DNA of 64,000 nucleotides from Marinobacter changyiensis (GCF_009193265.1 NZ_VZZZ01000003.1:372001-436000); one strand, 5' to 3'; positions 1 through 11,599 are shown, numbered from the stretch's first letter. The notes: generated from the sequence alone by a model not told the origin. Program-made: numbers and translations.

Positions 1-603
1 CCTCAGAGCAGCGATCATTTTGCGCACCCCCTCTCCGGTTTGTTCATCAAGGTTACCGGTAGGTTCGTCCATCAGCACGCATTGAGGTTCATTTACCAAC
101 GCCCGGGCGATAGCGACCCGTTGCCGTTCGCCACCAGACAGCTCACCCGGCTTATGGTCCAGCCTTGCGCCCAGACCCACCTCGGACAATATGCTCTCGG
201 CGCGTCTTGAGGCATCCCGAACCGACACACTACCCAGCACACAGGGCATCATCACGTTTTCAAGTGCCGTAAACTCGGGCAACAGGTGGTGAAACTGGTA
301 GACAAAACCGAGGTACTGGTTGCGAAACCGGGCTCGGGCCGCTTCTGACATTCGATGGATGTCCTTACCACAAATGGCAATATGGCCCGTTGAGGGTTTA
401 TCCAACCCGCCCAATAAATTTAACAGCGTGGTCTTACCGGCACCACTGCTACCCACAATCGCAACCGTCTCACCTGCCGCAACACTCAGAGAGATATCCG
501 AAAATATGGTCAGCTTACCCGGCCCTTCATTATAGGTTCGGGTAATAAGGTCACACTCGATGACCGGCTGGTCCGGCGCAATGGGCTGTTCGGGATTACT
601 CAT
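1..603 (-). CDS. lolD: Lipoprotein-releasing ABC transporter ATPase LolD (partial, 3' end outside window)
   Basis: ATPase of the LolCDE complex, which lifts mature lipoproteins from the inner membrane and passes them to LolA. Reading back from the ATG at 603 gives a Walker A GSSGAGKTT, the ABC signature LSGGERQR and a Walker B ending MDEPTGNLD, all typical of LolD/MacB-type ATPases. The frame is still open at base 1, so about 201 codons are visible and the C-terminus is missing. The start overlaps the 3' end of lolC by 8 bp, so the two genes are translationally coupled. The neighbour makes LolD more likely than another MacB-like ATPase. Confidence 0.93.
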   Translation of the reverse strand, partial: MSNPEQPIAPDQPVIECDLITRTYNEGPGKLTIFSDISLSVAAGETVAIVGSSGAGKTTLLNLLGGLDKPSTGHIAICGKDIHRMSEAARARFRNQYLGFVYQFHHLLPEFTALENVMMPCVLGSVSVRDASRRAESILSEVGLGARLDHKPGELSGGERQRVAIARALVNEPQCVLMDEPTGNLDEQTGEGVRKMIAALR

Positions 604-1837
604 AACGCAGGGCCTCTGCCGGATCAACGCGGGATGCACGCCATGCCGGATAAATGGTCGCCAGCAGACTCATCGCCATGCCCGCGCCGCTGATGATGTA
701 TACGTCTTCCCACCGCAGCTGGGAAGGCAGATAGCTGATGAAGTAAACATCGGCATTCAGGAACTGACTGCCTCGGATCGCCTCGATCCAGCCGATAATA
801 TCGCTGATGTAGGTAGCCCCGAGCACCCCCAACGTCGTGCCGACAAGGGTGCCCAAAACACCGATCACAGCGCCCTGGACGATGAATATCCTCATGATCC
901 GGCCGGGCGTGGCACCTATGGTCCGCAGGATGGCGATATCGGCAGTTTTATCCGTTACGACCATGACCAGCGTCGACACGATGTTGAAGGCCGCCACCGC
1001 CACAATAAACATCAGCAACAGGCCGATCATGGTTTTCTCCATCCGGATGGCCTGGAACAGATTGCCATGAGTGCGGGTCCAGTCCGACACGTAGTGCCTG
1101 CCGCCGAGATTGCGGGCCGCCTCCTCCGCCACCCGGGGCGCTTTGAACAGATCGTCCACCAACAGGCGCACGCCCTGGGCCTTGCCATTGGTGCGCATCA
1201 GTTTGGAGGCATCGTCCATGTGGACCAGCGTGTAGTTACCGTCCAATTCAGCGCCGACACTGAAAATACCTTTGACGGTGAAGCGTTTAAGCCGTGGCAG
1301 CACACCCGCCGGGGTGACGGAAGCTTCCGGCAAGACCACCGTTAACCGGTCACCAATCTGCAGACGCAAGCTGGTAGCCAGCGTTTTGCCGACAATAATA
1401 CCGAACTCGCCGGAGCGGAGATCCTCCAGCTTACCCTCGGTCATGTGGTTTTCGATGATCGACACGCTGCTTTCCTGCTCCGGCAGGATGCCATTGATAG
1501 CAACGCCCCGGACATTGCCGCCACCAGTCACCATGCCCTGGCCCTGAATAAATGGCGCAGCAGCAATGACCGAGGGATGCTCCGAGACGACATTGTCGAC
1601 CTGCTGCCAGTCGTCGAGCAGGTCATCACCCTGAATGACCGCGTGCGGTACCATACCCAGGATCCGCTGCTTGAGTTCGCGGTCAAAGCCGTTCATCACC
1701 GATAGCACGATAATCAACACAGCAATGCCCAGCATCAGCCCGATCATGGACGTCAGTGAAATAAACGATATAAAGTGATTGCGCCGTTTGGCGGCGGTAT
1801 ACCGCAAACCGACATATAACGATAATGGTTTGAACAT
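596..1837 (-). CDS. lolC: Lipoprotein-releasing ABC transporter permease LolC/E family
   Basis: Inner-membrane permease of the Lol lipoprotein export machine, 413 aa, the usual family length. It has the standard topology: one N-terminal membrane segment (about residues 23-48), a large periplasmic MacB-like domain, and three C-terminal segments (about 270-295, 318-345 and 378-400). The N-terminal string MFKPLSLYVGLRYTAAKRRN is typical of the family. It sits directly upstream of lolD on the same strand with overlapping ends. LolC and LolE are paralogous; I call LolC from its position before lolD, and a lolE would be expected beyond the left edge. Confidence 0.93.
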   Translation of the reverse strand: MFKPLSLYVGLRYTAAKRRNHFISFISLTSMIGLMLGIAVLIIVLSVMNGFDRELKQRILGMVPHAVIQGDDLLDDWQQVDNVVSEHPSVIAAAPFIQGQGMVTGGGNVRGVAINGILPEQESSVSIIENHMTEGKLEDLRSGEFGIIVGKTLATSLRLQIGDRLTVVLPEASVTPAGVLPRLKRFTVKGIFSVGAELDGNYTLVHMDDASKLMRTNGKAQGVRLLVDDLFKAPRVAEEAARNLGGRHYVSDWTRTHGNLFQAIRMEKTMIGLLLMFIVAVAAFNIVSTLVMVVTDKTADIAILRTIGATPGRIMRIFIVQGAVIGVLGTLVGTTLGVLGATYISDIIGWIEAIRGSQFLNADVYFISYLPSQLRWEDVYIISGAGMAMSLLATIYPAWRASRVDPAEALRYE

Positions 1838-1955
1838 GTGGTGGAGCCTACCGCTACCCGGTTATAGTCAACGAAAGCCTTCCCGGCGCACGATCCGCAA
1901 GGAAGCTGCTAAACTAGCGTTATCAAACAAAAAAGCACACCACACGGGGGCGCCA

Positions 1956-2534
1956 ATGGACTCAGAATCAGCTTCGGAACGGCGCGACTACTATCGCATT
2001 CAAGACCGGATCGGGCTCGAGTTCAAACGCTGCGCGGAACGCGTTGATACTCCTGAGCATACTTTCGAAAATGACCATCTTGATGGCCTGCGGACAGAGC
2101 TTCGGCGCCTCGATTTCGACGTCCGGAACCAACTGGCCAGTCTGGCAGAAAACGACCGCCTGCTGGCGACGTTGATCAAGTCGCTCAATGGCAAGGTCGA
2201 TACACTGGCGCGCATTATGGCCTTTGAGCAAAATCCGTTGCAACCGCATGAGTGGCAGAACGCGACCCTCAGTGAAGGGGGCATATCCTTCATTGACCCG
2301 GAAAACACCCTGGTTGTTAATGACGAAATCGACCTGCGGATGACACTGCCTCCCGAATTATATCGTCCGCAAGCGGTGGCAAAAGTGATTAGCAGTGCTC
2401 CACTGGAGACCGGGGGGGGAAGGGTTCACGCCGAATTTACCGACATTCAGGATGCCGACCGACAGCAGATTGCGCGCCATGTCATGCGATGGCAGATTCG
2501 CCAGCGCCAACAGGATGTCCCGACAGACATATGA
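1956..2534 (+). CDS. PilZ-domain protein (putative c-di-GMP receptor)
   Basis: 192-aa protein. The N-terminus carries ERRDYYRIQDR, followed by a helical middle region, and the C-terminal half has LSEGGISF, which matches the second PilZ motif (D/N-x-S-x-x-G) loosely. The arginine-rich RRxxxR-like stretch and the beta-rich end (residues about 110-185) suggest c-di-GMP binding or a divergent PilZ domain. I start at the ATG at 1956 because the upstream in-frame extension is basic, low-complexity and overlaps the divergent lolC promoter. The gene is monocistronic and its target is unknown. The second motif lacks the usual Asp/Asn, so ligand binding is uncertain. Confidence 0.72.
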   Translation: MDSESASERRDYYRIQDRIGLEFKRCAERVDTPEHTFENDHLDGLRTELRRLDFDVRNQLASLAENDRLLATLIKSLNGKVDTLARIMAFEQNPLQPHEWQNATLSEGGISFIDPENTLVVNDEIDLRMTLPPELYRPQAVAKVISSAPLETGGGRVHAEFTDIQDADRQQIARHVMRWQIRQRQQDVPTDI

Positions 2535-2628
2535 GACAGACATGGCAGACAAGGTCCGGTTTAATTAAAATTACGCTTTATCCATAAAAACAACGTACAT
2601 CACGATTCACAGCAGGAGTTGAATCCCC

Positions 2629-2940
2629 ATGAAAGCCACTGTACAGACCCTGATCAAGTTAACCATCGCGCCGATTATCGCAGGCATATTGCTGGCCAGC
2701 CTTCCTGTTTCCGCTGAGCAGGTTCGAGTGCCGATTATGTCCCAGGCGGATAGCCGGGGTGCCATGGACTTGCCCCGCACAGGCCAGACCCGTGAGACCG
2801 TTGAAGGGCGTTTTGGTGGCCCGACCGGCACCAAAGGGCCGACCGGAAAGCCCCCTATCGTTCAGCTGTTCTATCCGGAATTCGTGGTGTATTTCGAGAG
2901 TGACCGGGTCATACACACGGTTGTCAAACCCCAACGCTGA
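2629..2940 (+). CDS. Small secreted conserved protein of unknown function
   Basis: 103-aa protein with a clear Sec signal peptide: a short basic start, a hydrophobic core at about residues 9-25 and a probable cleavage after VSA at about residue 29. The mature part is about 75 residues, with a PRTGQTRETVEGRFGGP stretch and a C-terminal beta-rich FVVYFESDRVIHTVV. Similar small proteins in Pseudomonas are sometimes labelled phosphodiesterase without basis; I see no catalytic motif. The layout recalls SmpA/OmlA-like periplasmic folds (a turn, 'G-x-T-x-x-x-V', then strands), which is inference only. A strong AGGAGT ribosome site precedes the ATG. Confidence 0.7.
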   Translation: MKATVQTLIKLTIAPIIAGILLASLPVSAEQVRVPIMSQADSRGAMDLPRTGQTRETVEGRFGGPTGTKGPTGKPPIVQLFYPEFVVYFESDRVIHTVVKPQR

Positions 2941-3124
2941 TCCGCAGATAGAGTTGTCTCAAAAAACAGCCACAGCGTCCTGACGTCAGACGATTGAATC
3001 GCTAGAATACCGGCTTTGCGTTACGGGCGTGGCCCCAAAAAACATTATCGCACCCGGCATACGATACAGTGAGCATTCTTCTGGCTGACCGAGTTGCGCG
3101 CCCGGCACTAAAGGTGATTAAAAT

Positions 3125-4180
3125 TTGAGCACACCAACTTACCGGATGCCTGCCGAATGGGCACCGCAAAGCGCTATAATGCTGACCTGGCCCCATGCTG
3201 GCACCGACTGGAAAGAGGTGTTGTCAGACGTCGAACCGGTATTTCATGATATCGCGAAAGCGACTCTGCGATTCCAGCACGTTCTGATCAGCTGCGAAGA
3301 TGCCGCCACACTGACCCGGATTGCCCGTGAGCTTGACCAGTATGCCGAAGCCAACGGGCTTCCCGGTCGGGTTAAAGCAGTTCACGCCCCGGCAGATGAT
3401 ACCTGGGCCAGGGATCATGGGCCGATCTCGGTATTATCACCGACGGGCATCAGATTGATGGATTTTGGCTTCAACGCCTGGGGCGGCAAGTTTCCCTGCG
3501 ACAAGGACCATGCGCTGAATCGAAACCTCGCACGTCAGGGTGCCTTTGGGGACATGCCCCTGGATACGGTTGATTTCATCCTGGAAGGCGGATCTCTTGA
3601 ATCGGATGGTCAGGGTACCCTGCTAACCACCAGCGAGTGCCTGTTAACCACGACCAGGAACCCCACGTTCGACCGCAAAGAGATCGAATCACTGTTGTCA
3701 GAGACTCTTGGCGCCCGACAGGTACTCTGGCTGAACCATGGCTATCTGGCTGGCGACGACACCGACAGCCATATCGATACCCTGGCCCGGTTCTGTGGCC
3801 CGGGCCATATCTGTTACGTGCGATGCGAAGACGTTGATGACGAACACTTCGACGCACTCAGCGCCATGGAAGAGGAGCTACGGCAGTTCCGGCAACTGGA
3901 CGGCTCACCTTATCGTCTGACTCCACTACCCTGGCCGGCCCCACTGTACGACGGTGAAGGCGAGCGCATGCCGGCCACTTACGCCAACTTCCTGATCATT
4001 AACGGGGCGGTCTTAATGCCCGTTTACGATGTTCCGGAAGATACCGAAGCCGTTCGAGTGATGGCAGGCATCTTCCCGGATCGCGAAATTATTGCTATTA
4101 ATTGTCGTCCGCTTATCGCCCAGCATGGCAGCCTGCATTGCGTGACCATGCAGCTTCCAGAGGGCGTGGTGACGTTATGA
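3125..4180 (+). CDS. aguA: Agmatine deiminase
   Basis: Hydrolyses agmatine to N-carbamoylputrescine plus ammonia, the first step of the two-step route from agmatine to putrescine. The 351-aa length fits the peptidyl-arginine-deiminase-like family. Visible motifs are MPAEWAPQSAIMLTWPH at the N-terminus, DDTWARDHGP, ILEGGSLESDG, and the C-terminal LHCVTMQ, which contains the catalytic cysteine. The start is a TTG preceded by AAAGGTG; no ATG is nearer the conserved N-terminus. It overlaps the next gene by 4 bp (ATGA), and that gene encodes the next enzyme of the pathway. Confidence 0.95.
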   Translation: MSTPTYRMPAEWAPQSAIMLTWPHAGTDWKEVLSDVEPVFHDIAKATLRFQHVLISCEDAATLTRIARELDQYAEANGLPGRVKAVHAPADDTWARDHGPISVLSPTGIRLMDFGFNAWGGKFPCDKDHALNRNLARQGAFGDMPLDTVDFILEGGSLESDGQGTLLTTSECLLTTTRNPTFDRKEIESLLSETLGARQVLWLNHGYLAGDDTDSHIDTLARFCGPGHICYVRCEDVDDEHFDALSAMEEELRQFRQLDGSPYRLTPLPWPAPLYDGEGERMPATYANFLIINGAVLMPVYDVPEDTEAVRVMAGIFPDREIIAINCRPLIAQHGSLHCVTMQLPEGVVTL

Positions 4181-5100
4181 GTACACCCCCGACATCCGGC
4201 CTTTTACAGGTTGCCGCCATCCAACAGACTGGCAGCAGCGACAAGCAGACCAGCCTGGCCACTACCGAGCGACTGGTACGAAAAGCTGCCGGCGACGGCG
4301 CCAGGCTCATCGTCCTGCAGGAATTGCATACCACACTTTATTTCTGCCAGACCGAAGACACCGCCATATTTGACCTGGCGGAGCCTATACCCGGTCCCAC
4401 CAGCGAACGCTTATCATTATTGGCCGCTGAACTGGGCATTGTCCTGGTCGGCTCTATTTTTGAACGGCGAATGAATGGCGTTTATCACAACACCGCCGTG
4501 GTGTTCGAGACTGACGGTGCAATCGCCGGTATTTATCGCAAGATGCATATTCCTGACGACCCCGGCTTTTATGAAAAGTTCTATTTCACCCCTGGTGACG
4601 CGGTTTTTAATAACGGTATCAGCGGCTTTACACCCATCGACACTTCTGTGGGGCGTCTTGGCGTAATGGTTTGCTGGGACCAGTGGTATCCGGAAGCCGC
4701 ACGTCTGATGGCGCTGGCTGGCGCCGAACTACTGATATACCCCACCGCCATCGGCTGGGACGTAACCGACGAACCCGCCGAACAGGCGCGTCAGCTGGAT
4801 GCCTGGGTTACCGTCCAGCGCGGCCATGCCGTTGCCAACAACCTGCCGGTCATCGCACCGAACCGGATTGGCATCGAAGCCCAGCCCAATGGTCAGGGGG
4901 ATGGAATTCGTTTTTGGGGCAACAGTTTTATCTGTGGGCCGCAAGGCGAGGTCCTTGCACGCGCGGATGACAGCAGCGAGACCATTCTCAGCGTGACCCT
5001 CGACCGAAACCGCAGTGAATCGATTCGCAGAATCTGGCCGTATCTCCGTGACCGGCGCATTGACGCCTATAGTGACATTCTCAAGCGGGTACGAGACTGA
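4177..5100 (+). CDS. aguB: N-carbamoylputrescine amidohydrolase
   Basis: Nitrilase-superfamily enzyme that converts N-carbamoylputrescine to putrescine, CO2 and ammonia, completing the pathway begun by aguA. The Glu-Lys-Cys triad is visible: Glu49 in LQELHTT, Lys in YRKMHIPDDPGFYEK, and Cys in VMVCWDQWYPEAAR. It has 307 aa from the ATG at 4177, which overlaps the aguA stop; longer in-frame readings run into aguA and are rejected. The EKFYF and DQWYPE signatures separate it from general omega-amidases. Both genes are expected to be co-transcribed. Confidence 0.95.
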   Translation: MSTPPTSGLLQVAAIQQTGSSDKQTSLATTERLVRKAAGDGARLIVLQELHTTLYFCQTEDTAIFDLAEPIPGPTSERLSLLAAELGIVLVGSIFERRMNGVYHNTAVVFETDGAIAGIYRKMHIPDDPGFYEKFYFTPGDAVFNNGISGFTPIDTSVGRLGVMVCWDQWYPEAARLMALAGAELLIYPTAIGWDVTDEPAEQARQLDAWVTVQRGHAVANNLPVIAPNRIGIEAQPNGQGDGIRFWGNSFICGPQGEVLARADDSSETILSVTLDRNRSESIRRIWPYLRDRRIDAYSDILKRVRD

Positions 5101-5103
5101 CAG

Positions 5104-7033
<1,930 letters not shown>

Positions 7034-7057
7034 CTTGCCTTATTCAGGCGCGCGCCC

Positions 7058-7789
7058 ATGACGTCTCTACCCTGGCTCGATACGGAATTCCTCTGGTTTC
7101 CACCACCGGAAGAAGCGCTGGAGGAGCCTGATGGCCTGTTGGCTCTGGGTGGGGACCTGGCCCCCGAGCGCCTGGTACACGCCTATCAAAACGGCATCTT
7201 CCCCTGGTTCAGTGATGATCAGCCGATACTCTGGTGGTCTCCTGACCCGCGTTGTGTGCTGTTTCCCGATGAAGTCCATATCTCCCGAAGCCTGAAACGT
7301 ACCCTCAACAAGGGCTACTTCAGCATCACCTCTGACCAGGCCTTTTCAGACGTCATCCATCGCTGCGCTACGGTTCGCGAGGAAGGCACCTGGATTACAG
7401 ACGATATGATCGCCGCCTACACCACTCTTCATCACCAGGGTACTGCCCATTCGTTCGAGGCATGGAACCCTTCTGGAGAACTTGTAGGGGGTCTTTACGG
7501 TATTGCCCTGGGACGATGTTTCTTTGGCGAGTCGATGTTTTCTCTGGAAACGGACGCCTCCAAGGTGCTGATGGTGGCCCTTGCCCACCAACTGGATGCC
7601 TGGGGTTACCGGTTAATGGATTGCCAGGTAGAAAGTGGACATTTGTTGCGGATGGGCGCCCGATGTATCGCAAGAAGCGAGTTTTTATCTATACTCAGAA
7701 AATACGTTAAAGCCAAGCCGGGTCATACATCCTGGGCAATGAACTGGCGCTGGCAAGGAGTGTCGCCAGCCGGATACGAAAGGGAATGA
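7058..7789 (+). CDS. aat: Leucyl/phenylalanyl-tRNA--protein transferase
   Basis: Adds Leu or Phe from charged tRNA to proteins with N-terminal Lys or Arg, creating a primary N-degron read by ClpS/ClpAP. The 243-aa protein shows family motifs: GLLALGGDL, YQNGIFPWF, ILWWSPDPRCVL, GTWITDDMI, and ESMFSLETDASKVL (GESMFS). It lies 24 bp after trxB and 30 bp before bpt. clpA and clpS lie about 1.5 kb downstream, so the N-degron writer and reader genes are close together in this window. Confidence 0.97.
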   Translation: MTSLPWLDTEFLWFPPPEEALEEPDGLLALGGDLAPERLVHAYQNGIFPWFSDDQPILWWSPDPRCVLFPDEVHISRSLKRTLNKGYFSITSDQAFSDVIHRCATVREEGTWITDDMIAAYTTLHHQGTAHSFEAWNPSGELVGGLYGIALGRCFFGESMFSLETDASKVLMVALAHQLDAWGYRLMDCQVESGHLLRMGARCIARSEFLSILRKYVKAKPGHTSWAMNWRWQGVSPAGYERE

Positions 7790-7819
7790 TGACAGCCGGA
7801 ACCAGACCGAGGTTCAAAA

Positions 7820-8554
7820 ATGAGTAGCCTGAAAACGCTCGTTTTCTTTGCAACACCTGCTCATGAATGCAGCTACCTGGATGACCGGGATGCCACCACC
7901 ATGTTCGTCGATCCCAGGGCAAAGGTTGATAAACGGCTCTACAGTCAGCTGACAGCACTGGGATTTCGGCGTAGCGGCTCTCATTATTACCGGCCTCACT
8001 GCGAACACTGCAATGCCTGCATCCCGGTGCGGCTCAACGTGCAGGAATTCAGTCCCGACCGCAGCCAACGGCGAGTGCAACGCCGCAACAACGACCTCAC
8101 CTTCCATTACGCACCGGCCCGCTTCTCGGAGACCTATTACGACCTGTACGCACGCTACATTGAACAACGGCACGCAGACGGCGACATGTACCCGCCATCA
8201 CGCGAGCAGTTTGCGTCATTTCTGGTCGAGGGTGCGACCGAGAGTTATTTTCTCGAAATGCGAAAAGGCAATGATTTGATCGGTCTCGCGGTAGTGGATG
8301 CCCTGGATGACGGACTTTCAGCCATTTACACCGTATTTGAGCCCCGCGAGGTAAGCCGCAGTCTCGGTACCATGGCGGTCCTTTGGCAAATTGACGAAGC
8401 CCGGCGCCAGAACTTGCCGTATCTTTATTTGGGCTATTGGATAAGTGAATGCCGCAAAATGAATTATAAAACCCGCTTCCGTCCTATTGAAGCTTTGCTA
8501 AACGGCCACTGGCAAAGGCTGCCAGTCCCTTCGGGCACAAACTCGTCGGATTAA
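7820..8554 (+). CDS. bpt: Aspartate/glutamate leucyltransferase
   Basis: Bacterial arginyl-tRNA-transferase homologue (also called Ate/Bpt) that adds Leu to N-terminal Asp or Glu, the second writer of N-degrons. The 244-aa protein has the N-terminal ECSYLDDRDATTMFVDP, the cysteine-rich YRPHCEHCNACIPVR expected in this family, and the C-terminal GYWISECRKMNYKTRFRPIE. It is organised with aat upstream and infA downstream. Family knowledge separates the Leu-transferring bacterial enzyme from eukaryotic Arg-transferases. Confidence 0.96.
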   Translation: MSSLKTLVFFATPAHECSYLDDRDATTMFVDPRAKVDKRLYSQLTALGFRRSGSHYYRPHCEHCNACIPVRLNVQEFSPDRSQRRVQRRNNDLTFHYAPARFSETYYDLYARYIEQRHADGDMYPPSREQFASFLVEGATESYFLEMRKGNDLIGLAVVDALDDGLSAIYTVFEPREVSRSLGTMAVLWQIDEARRQNLPYLYLGYWISECRKMNYKTRFRPIEALLNGHWQRLPVPSGTNSSD

Positions 8555-8680
8555 CGAAAAATCCCGGACCAGCGGTTTTTATACCCCGGATATTTTGCCA
8601 AATGACGACAATTCAGGCAGAATTGCGCAATTTATAATTATCAAAAGTGCAAACCGCACTTAAAACGAGGTTTTTACTGA

Positions 8681-8899
8681 ATGGCGAAATCAGATGCTAT
8701 TGAAATGGAAGGGGTTATCGTTGATACCCTGCCCAACACCATGTTCCGGGTCGAACTGAGTAACGGCCATGTGGTGACCGCACACATTTCCGGCAAAATG
8801 CGCAAGAATTACATTCGGATTTTGACTGGCGATAAGGTCAAGGTAGAACTGACACCGTACGACCTGTCCAAGGGTCGCATCGTCTACCGCGCTCGCTGA
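8681..8899 (+). CDS. infA: Translation initiation factor IF-1
   Basis: 72-aa S1-domain protein that occupies the ribosomal A site during initiation. The sequence [18 protein letters not shown], then [12 protein letters not shown] and the [29 protein letters not shown] end are near-universal IF-1 motifs. The AT-rich stretch just upstream contains TATAAT at 8633-8638, a possible -10 element, so the gene probably has its own promoter. It ends in a strong shared terminator facing clpA. Confidence 0.98.
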   Translation: MAKSDAIEMEGVIVDTLPNTMFRVELSNGHVVTAHISGKMRKNYIRILTGDKVKVELTPYDLSKGRIVYRAR

Positions 8900-8910
8900 C
8901 CGCCAGCGAA

Positions 8911-8940
8911 AAAAAAGCCCCTCAATGAGGGGCTTTTTTT
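8911..8940. terminator. Bidirectional rho-independent terminator between infA and clpA
   Basis: GCCCCTC (8917-8923) pairs with GAGGGGC (8927-8933) around a 3-nt loop, with an A-run before and a T-run after. It therefore works on both strands and can end infA (+) and clpA (-). It sits 11 bases after the infA stop and 10 bases from the clpA stop. Confidence 0.95.
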
Positions 8941-8950
8941 GGCTTGGCGA

Positions 8951-11221
8951 TCAGACGGCTTCTGCTGGCTCATTCTCGTATTCGAATTCGAGCTCATCAC
9001 CTTTGAGTCTGACATACACTTCGCCACCGTTCTCCGACAGGCTGCCAAACAGGATCTGCTCCGCGAGTGGGCGCTTGATCTTATCCTGGATCAACCGGGC
9101 CATAGGCCTCGCTCCCATTTTCACATCATAGCCCTTCTCTGCCAGCCAGGCTTTGGCGGGCTCATCAACGTGAATAACAACATGCTTCTCATCCAGCTGG
9201 GCCTGCAGCTCCGTGAGGAACTTGTCCACCACGTGGGTGATGGTCTCTTTCTGCAGATCGGCAAACTGGATAATGCTGTCGAGCCGGTTGCGGAACTCGG
9301 GCGTAAAGGATTTGGTGATCACCTCCATGCCATCAGTGCTGTGATCCTGCTCACTGAAACCGATCGAACGTCGTGCCATGTTCTCGGCACCTGCGTTAGT
9401 GGTCATAACCAGGATGACGTGGCGGAAGTCTGCCTTGCGACCGTTGTTGTCCGTAAGCGTGCCGTGGTCCATCACCTGCAACAGCAGGTTGAAGACTTCC
9501 GGATGCGCCTTCTCTATTTCATCCAGCAGCAGCACGCAATGGGGGTGCTTGTTAACAGACTCCGTCAGCAAACCGCCCTGATCAAACCCGACGTAGCCGG
9601 GAGGCGCACCAATCAGCCGTGACACGGTATGGCGCTCCATATACTCGGACATATCGAACCGGACCAACTCAATACCCAATACCTTGGCGAGTTGACGGGT
9701 AACCTCGGTTTTGCCCACCCCGGTAGGACCGGCAAACAAGAACGCACCCTCTGGCTTCTCCGGGGATTTCAGGCCGGCACGAGCGAGCTTGATAGCCGTT
9801 GACAAGGATTCGATGGCCGGATCCTGACCAAATACCACCATCTTGAGGTCCCGCTCCAGATTCCGCAGCAAATCCTTGTCGCTGGAAGAAACATTCTTCG
9901 GCGGTATGCGCGCGATCGTTGCAACCACATCCTCGATGGCTGACACCCCGATCACCTTTTTCCGCTTGGCCGCAGGCATCAGACGTTGCCGCGCGCCGGC
10001 TTCATCGATCACATCGATAGCCTTATCTGGCAAATGGCGGTCTGTGATATACCGCTCAGCCAGCTCTGCCGCGACGCGGAGCGCCTTGTCGGTGTACTTC
10101 AGATCATGGTGCTTCTCAAAGTGTGGCTTGAGACCCTTCAGGATCTGGTAGGTGTCCTCGACACTCGGCTCGTTCACATCAATTTTCTGGAAACGCCGGG
10201 CCAGAGCGCTGTCTTTCTCAAAGATGCCGCGGAATTCCTTGAAGGTCGTAGACCCAATGCAGCGGATCTCCCCTGAGCCAAGCATTGGCTTGAGCAGGTT
10301 AGAAGCATCCATCACGCCGCCAGAGGCCGAGCCAGCACCAATGATGGTGTGAATTTCGTCAATGAAGAGAATGGCGTGTTTTTCCTTTTTCAGGTCAGAC
10401 AGCAAACCCTTAAGGCGTTTTTCAAAATCACCACGGTACTTGGTGCCTGCCAGCAAGGCGCCAAGGTCCAGAGAATACACTACCGCATCAGAAATAATCT
10501 CGGGCACCTGCTTGTCGACGATACGACGGGCCAACCCCTCTGCAATGGCGGTTTTGCCCACGCCGGCTTCACCAACCAGCAACGGGTTGTTCTTGCGGCG
10601 ACGGACCAGAATCTGGACCACCCGCTCAACCTCGTGCTCGCGACCAATCAACGGATCGATTCTGCCCTGTCGCGCCAGCTCATTAAGGTTGGACGCATAA
10701 GCCTCAAGTGGTTTCGAAGAGCCACCCTCTTCACCGGCCTCCTCATGGGACGCCTGATCAGCGCCTTCCTGATCTTCGGCACCCTGAACGCGAGAAATGC
10801 CGTGAGAGACGAAGTTGACCACATCGATCCGGGCAATATTCTGTTTTTTGAGCACATAGACTGCCTGGCTCTCCTGCTCGCTGAAGATTGCTACCAGAAC
10901 ATTGGCGCCGGTGACTTCCTTCTTGCCGGAAGACTGGACATGGAATACAGCCCTTTGCAGGACTCTCTGGAAACCCAGTGTCGGCTGGGTTTCCCGCTCA
11001 CTGTCACTACTGGGAATCAGCGGTGTGGTGGAATCAACAAACTCTGCCAGCTCCTCTTGAAGCCGTTGCAGGTCAGCGCCGCACGCCTTGAGAACCCCCA
11101 GGGCGGAGTCGTTATCCAGCAATGCCAGCAACAGATGCTCGACAGTCATGAATTCATGACGTTTGTCGCGCGCATTTTTAAAGGCGGTATTCAGCGTAAT
11201 TTCAAGATCTTTGCTAAGCAT
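8951..11221 (-). CDS. clpA: ATP-dependent Clp protease ATP-binding subunit ClpA
   Basis: Hexameric AAA+ unfoldase that feeds substrates to ClpP. 756 aa from the ATG at 11221 (MLSKDLEITLN), the normal length. It has two N-terminal Clp repeats (residues about 1-140), a first AAA module with GEAGVGKTAIAEG and ILFIDEIHTIIGAG, and a second with GPTGVGKTEVTRQ and VLLLDEIEKAHPEVF. The ClpP-docking loop IGF is visible in RRSIGFSEQ. A GGGGTGG ribosome site lies a few bases before this ATG, and clpS ends 19 bp upstream, so both are one operon. Confidence 0.98.
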   Translation of the reverse strand: MLSKDLEITLNTAFKNARDKRHEFMTVEHLLLALLDNDSALGVLKACGADLQRLQEELAEFVDSTTPLIPSSDSERETQPTLGFQRVLQRAVFHVQSSGKKEVTGANVLVAIFSEQESQAVYVLKKQNIARIDVVNFVSHGISRVQGAEDQEGADQASHEEAGEEGGSSKPLEAYASNLNELARQGRIDPLIGREHEVERVVQILVRRRKNNPLLVGEAGVGKTAIAEGLARRIVDKQVPEIISDAVVYSLDLGALLAGTKYRGDFEKRLKGLLSDLKKEKHAILFIDEIHTIIGAGSASGGVMDASNLLKPMLGSGEIRCIGSTTFKEFRGIFEKDSALARRFQKIDVNEPSVEDTYQILKGLKPHFEKHHDLKYTDKALRVAAELAERYITDRHLPDKAIDVIDEAGARQRLMPAAKRKKVIGVSAIEDVVATIARIPPKNVSSSDKDLLRNLERDLKMVVFGQDPAIESLSTAIKLARAGLKSPEKPEGAFLFAGPTGVGKTEVTRQLAKVLGIELVRFDMSEYMERHTVSRLIGAPPGYVGFDQGGLLTESVNKHPHCVLLLDEIEKAHPEVFNLLLQVMDHGTLTDNNGRKADFRHVILVMTTNAGAENMARRSIGFSEQDHSTDGMEVITKSFTPEFRNRLDSIIQFADLQKETITHVVDKFLTELQAQLDEKHVVIHVDEPAKAWLAEKGYDVKMGARPMARLIQDKIKRPLAEQILFGSLSENGGEVYVRLKGDELEFEYENEPAEAV

Positions 11222-11239
11222 GTGCCACCCCAAGGTTTA

Positions 11240-11599
11240 TCAGTCCGCACGTTCAATCTCGCACAGCAGCGGATGTTCGCACTCAGAAGAGTACTGGTTC
11301 ACCTGTGCTGCTTTCGTTTCCGCGATGTCTCGGGTATATACCCCACATACGGCCTTTCCCTGCGTATGGACGAGCAGCATCACCTGCGTCGCCTTTTCTT
11401 CATTCATGCCGAAGAACCTCATTAATACTTCAACAACAAAATCCATGGGCGTGTAGTCGTCATTCAAAAGCATCACCCGAAAGCGGGCTGGCCGTTTGAG
11501 GGCCGGCTTTGCCGGTGCAACGCTGAGGTCGTCTTGACGCCCTGGTTCATCGTTGCCCTCCTGATTTAATACTAGTAGAGAATTCTCAATAATCCGCAT
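11240..11599 (-). CDS. clpS: ATP-dependent Clp protease adaptor ClpS
   Basis: Adaptor that binds N-degron substrates and delivers them to ClpA. The 119-aa protein has the diagnostic [18 protein letters not shown], the [20 protein letters not shown] helix pair and TRDIAETK. The first 35 residues are a variable, flexible extension needed for delivery in known ClpS. It is transcribed with clpA and divergent from cspD, as in Pseudomonas. The start is the ATG at 11599. Confidence 0.97.
   Translation of the reverse strand: MRIIENSLLVLNQEGNDEPGRQDDLSVAPAKPALKRPARFRVMLLNDDYTPMDFVVEVLMRFFGMNEEKATQVMLLVHTQGKAVCGVYTRDIAETKAAQVNQYSSECEHPLLCEIERAD

Noticed and set aside
596..2534. Long plus-strand frame opposite lolC and extended PilZ start at 1779
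   Set aside because: Plus-strand frames over lolC have no domain content, and the PilZ extension crosses the divergent promoter; the ATG at 1956 is more sensible.
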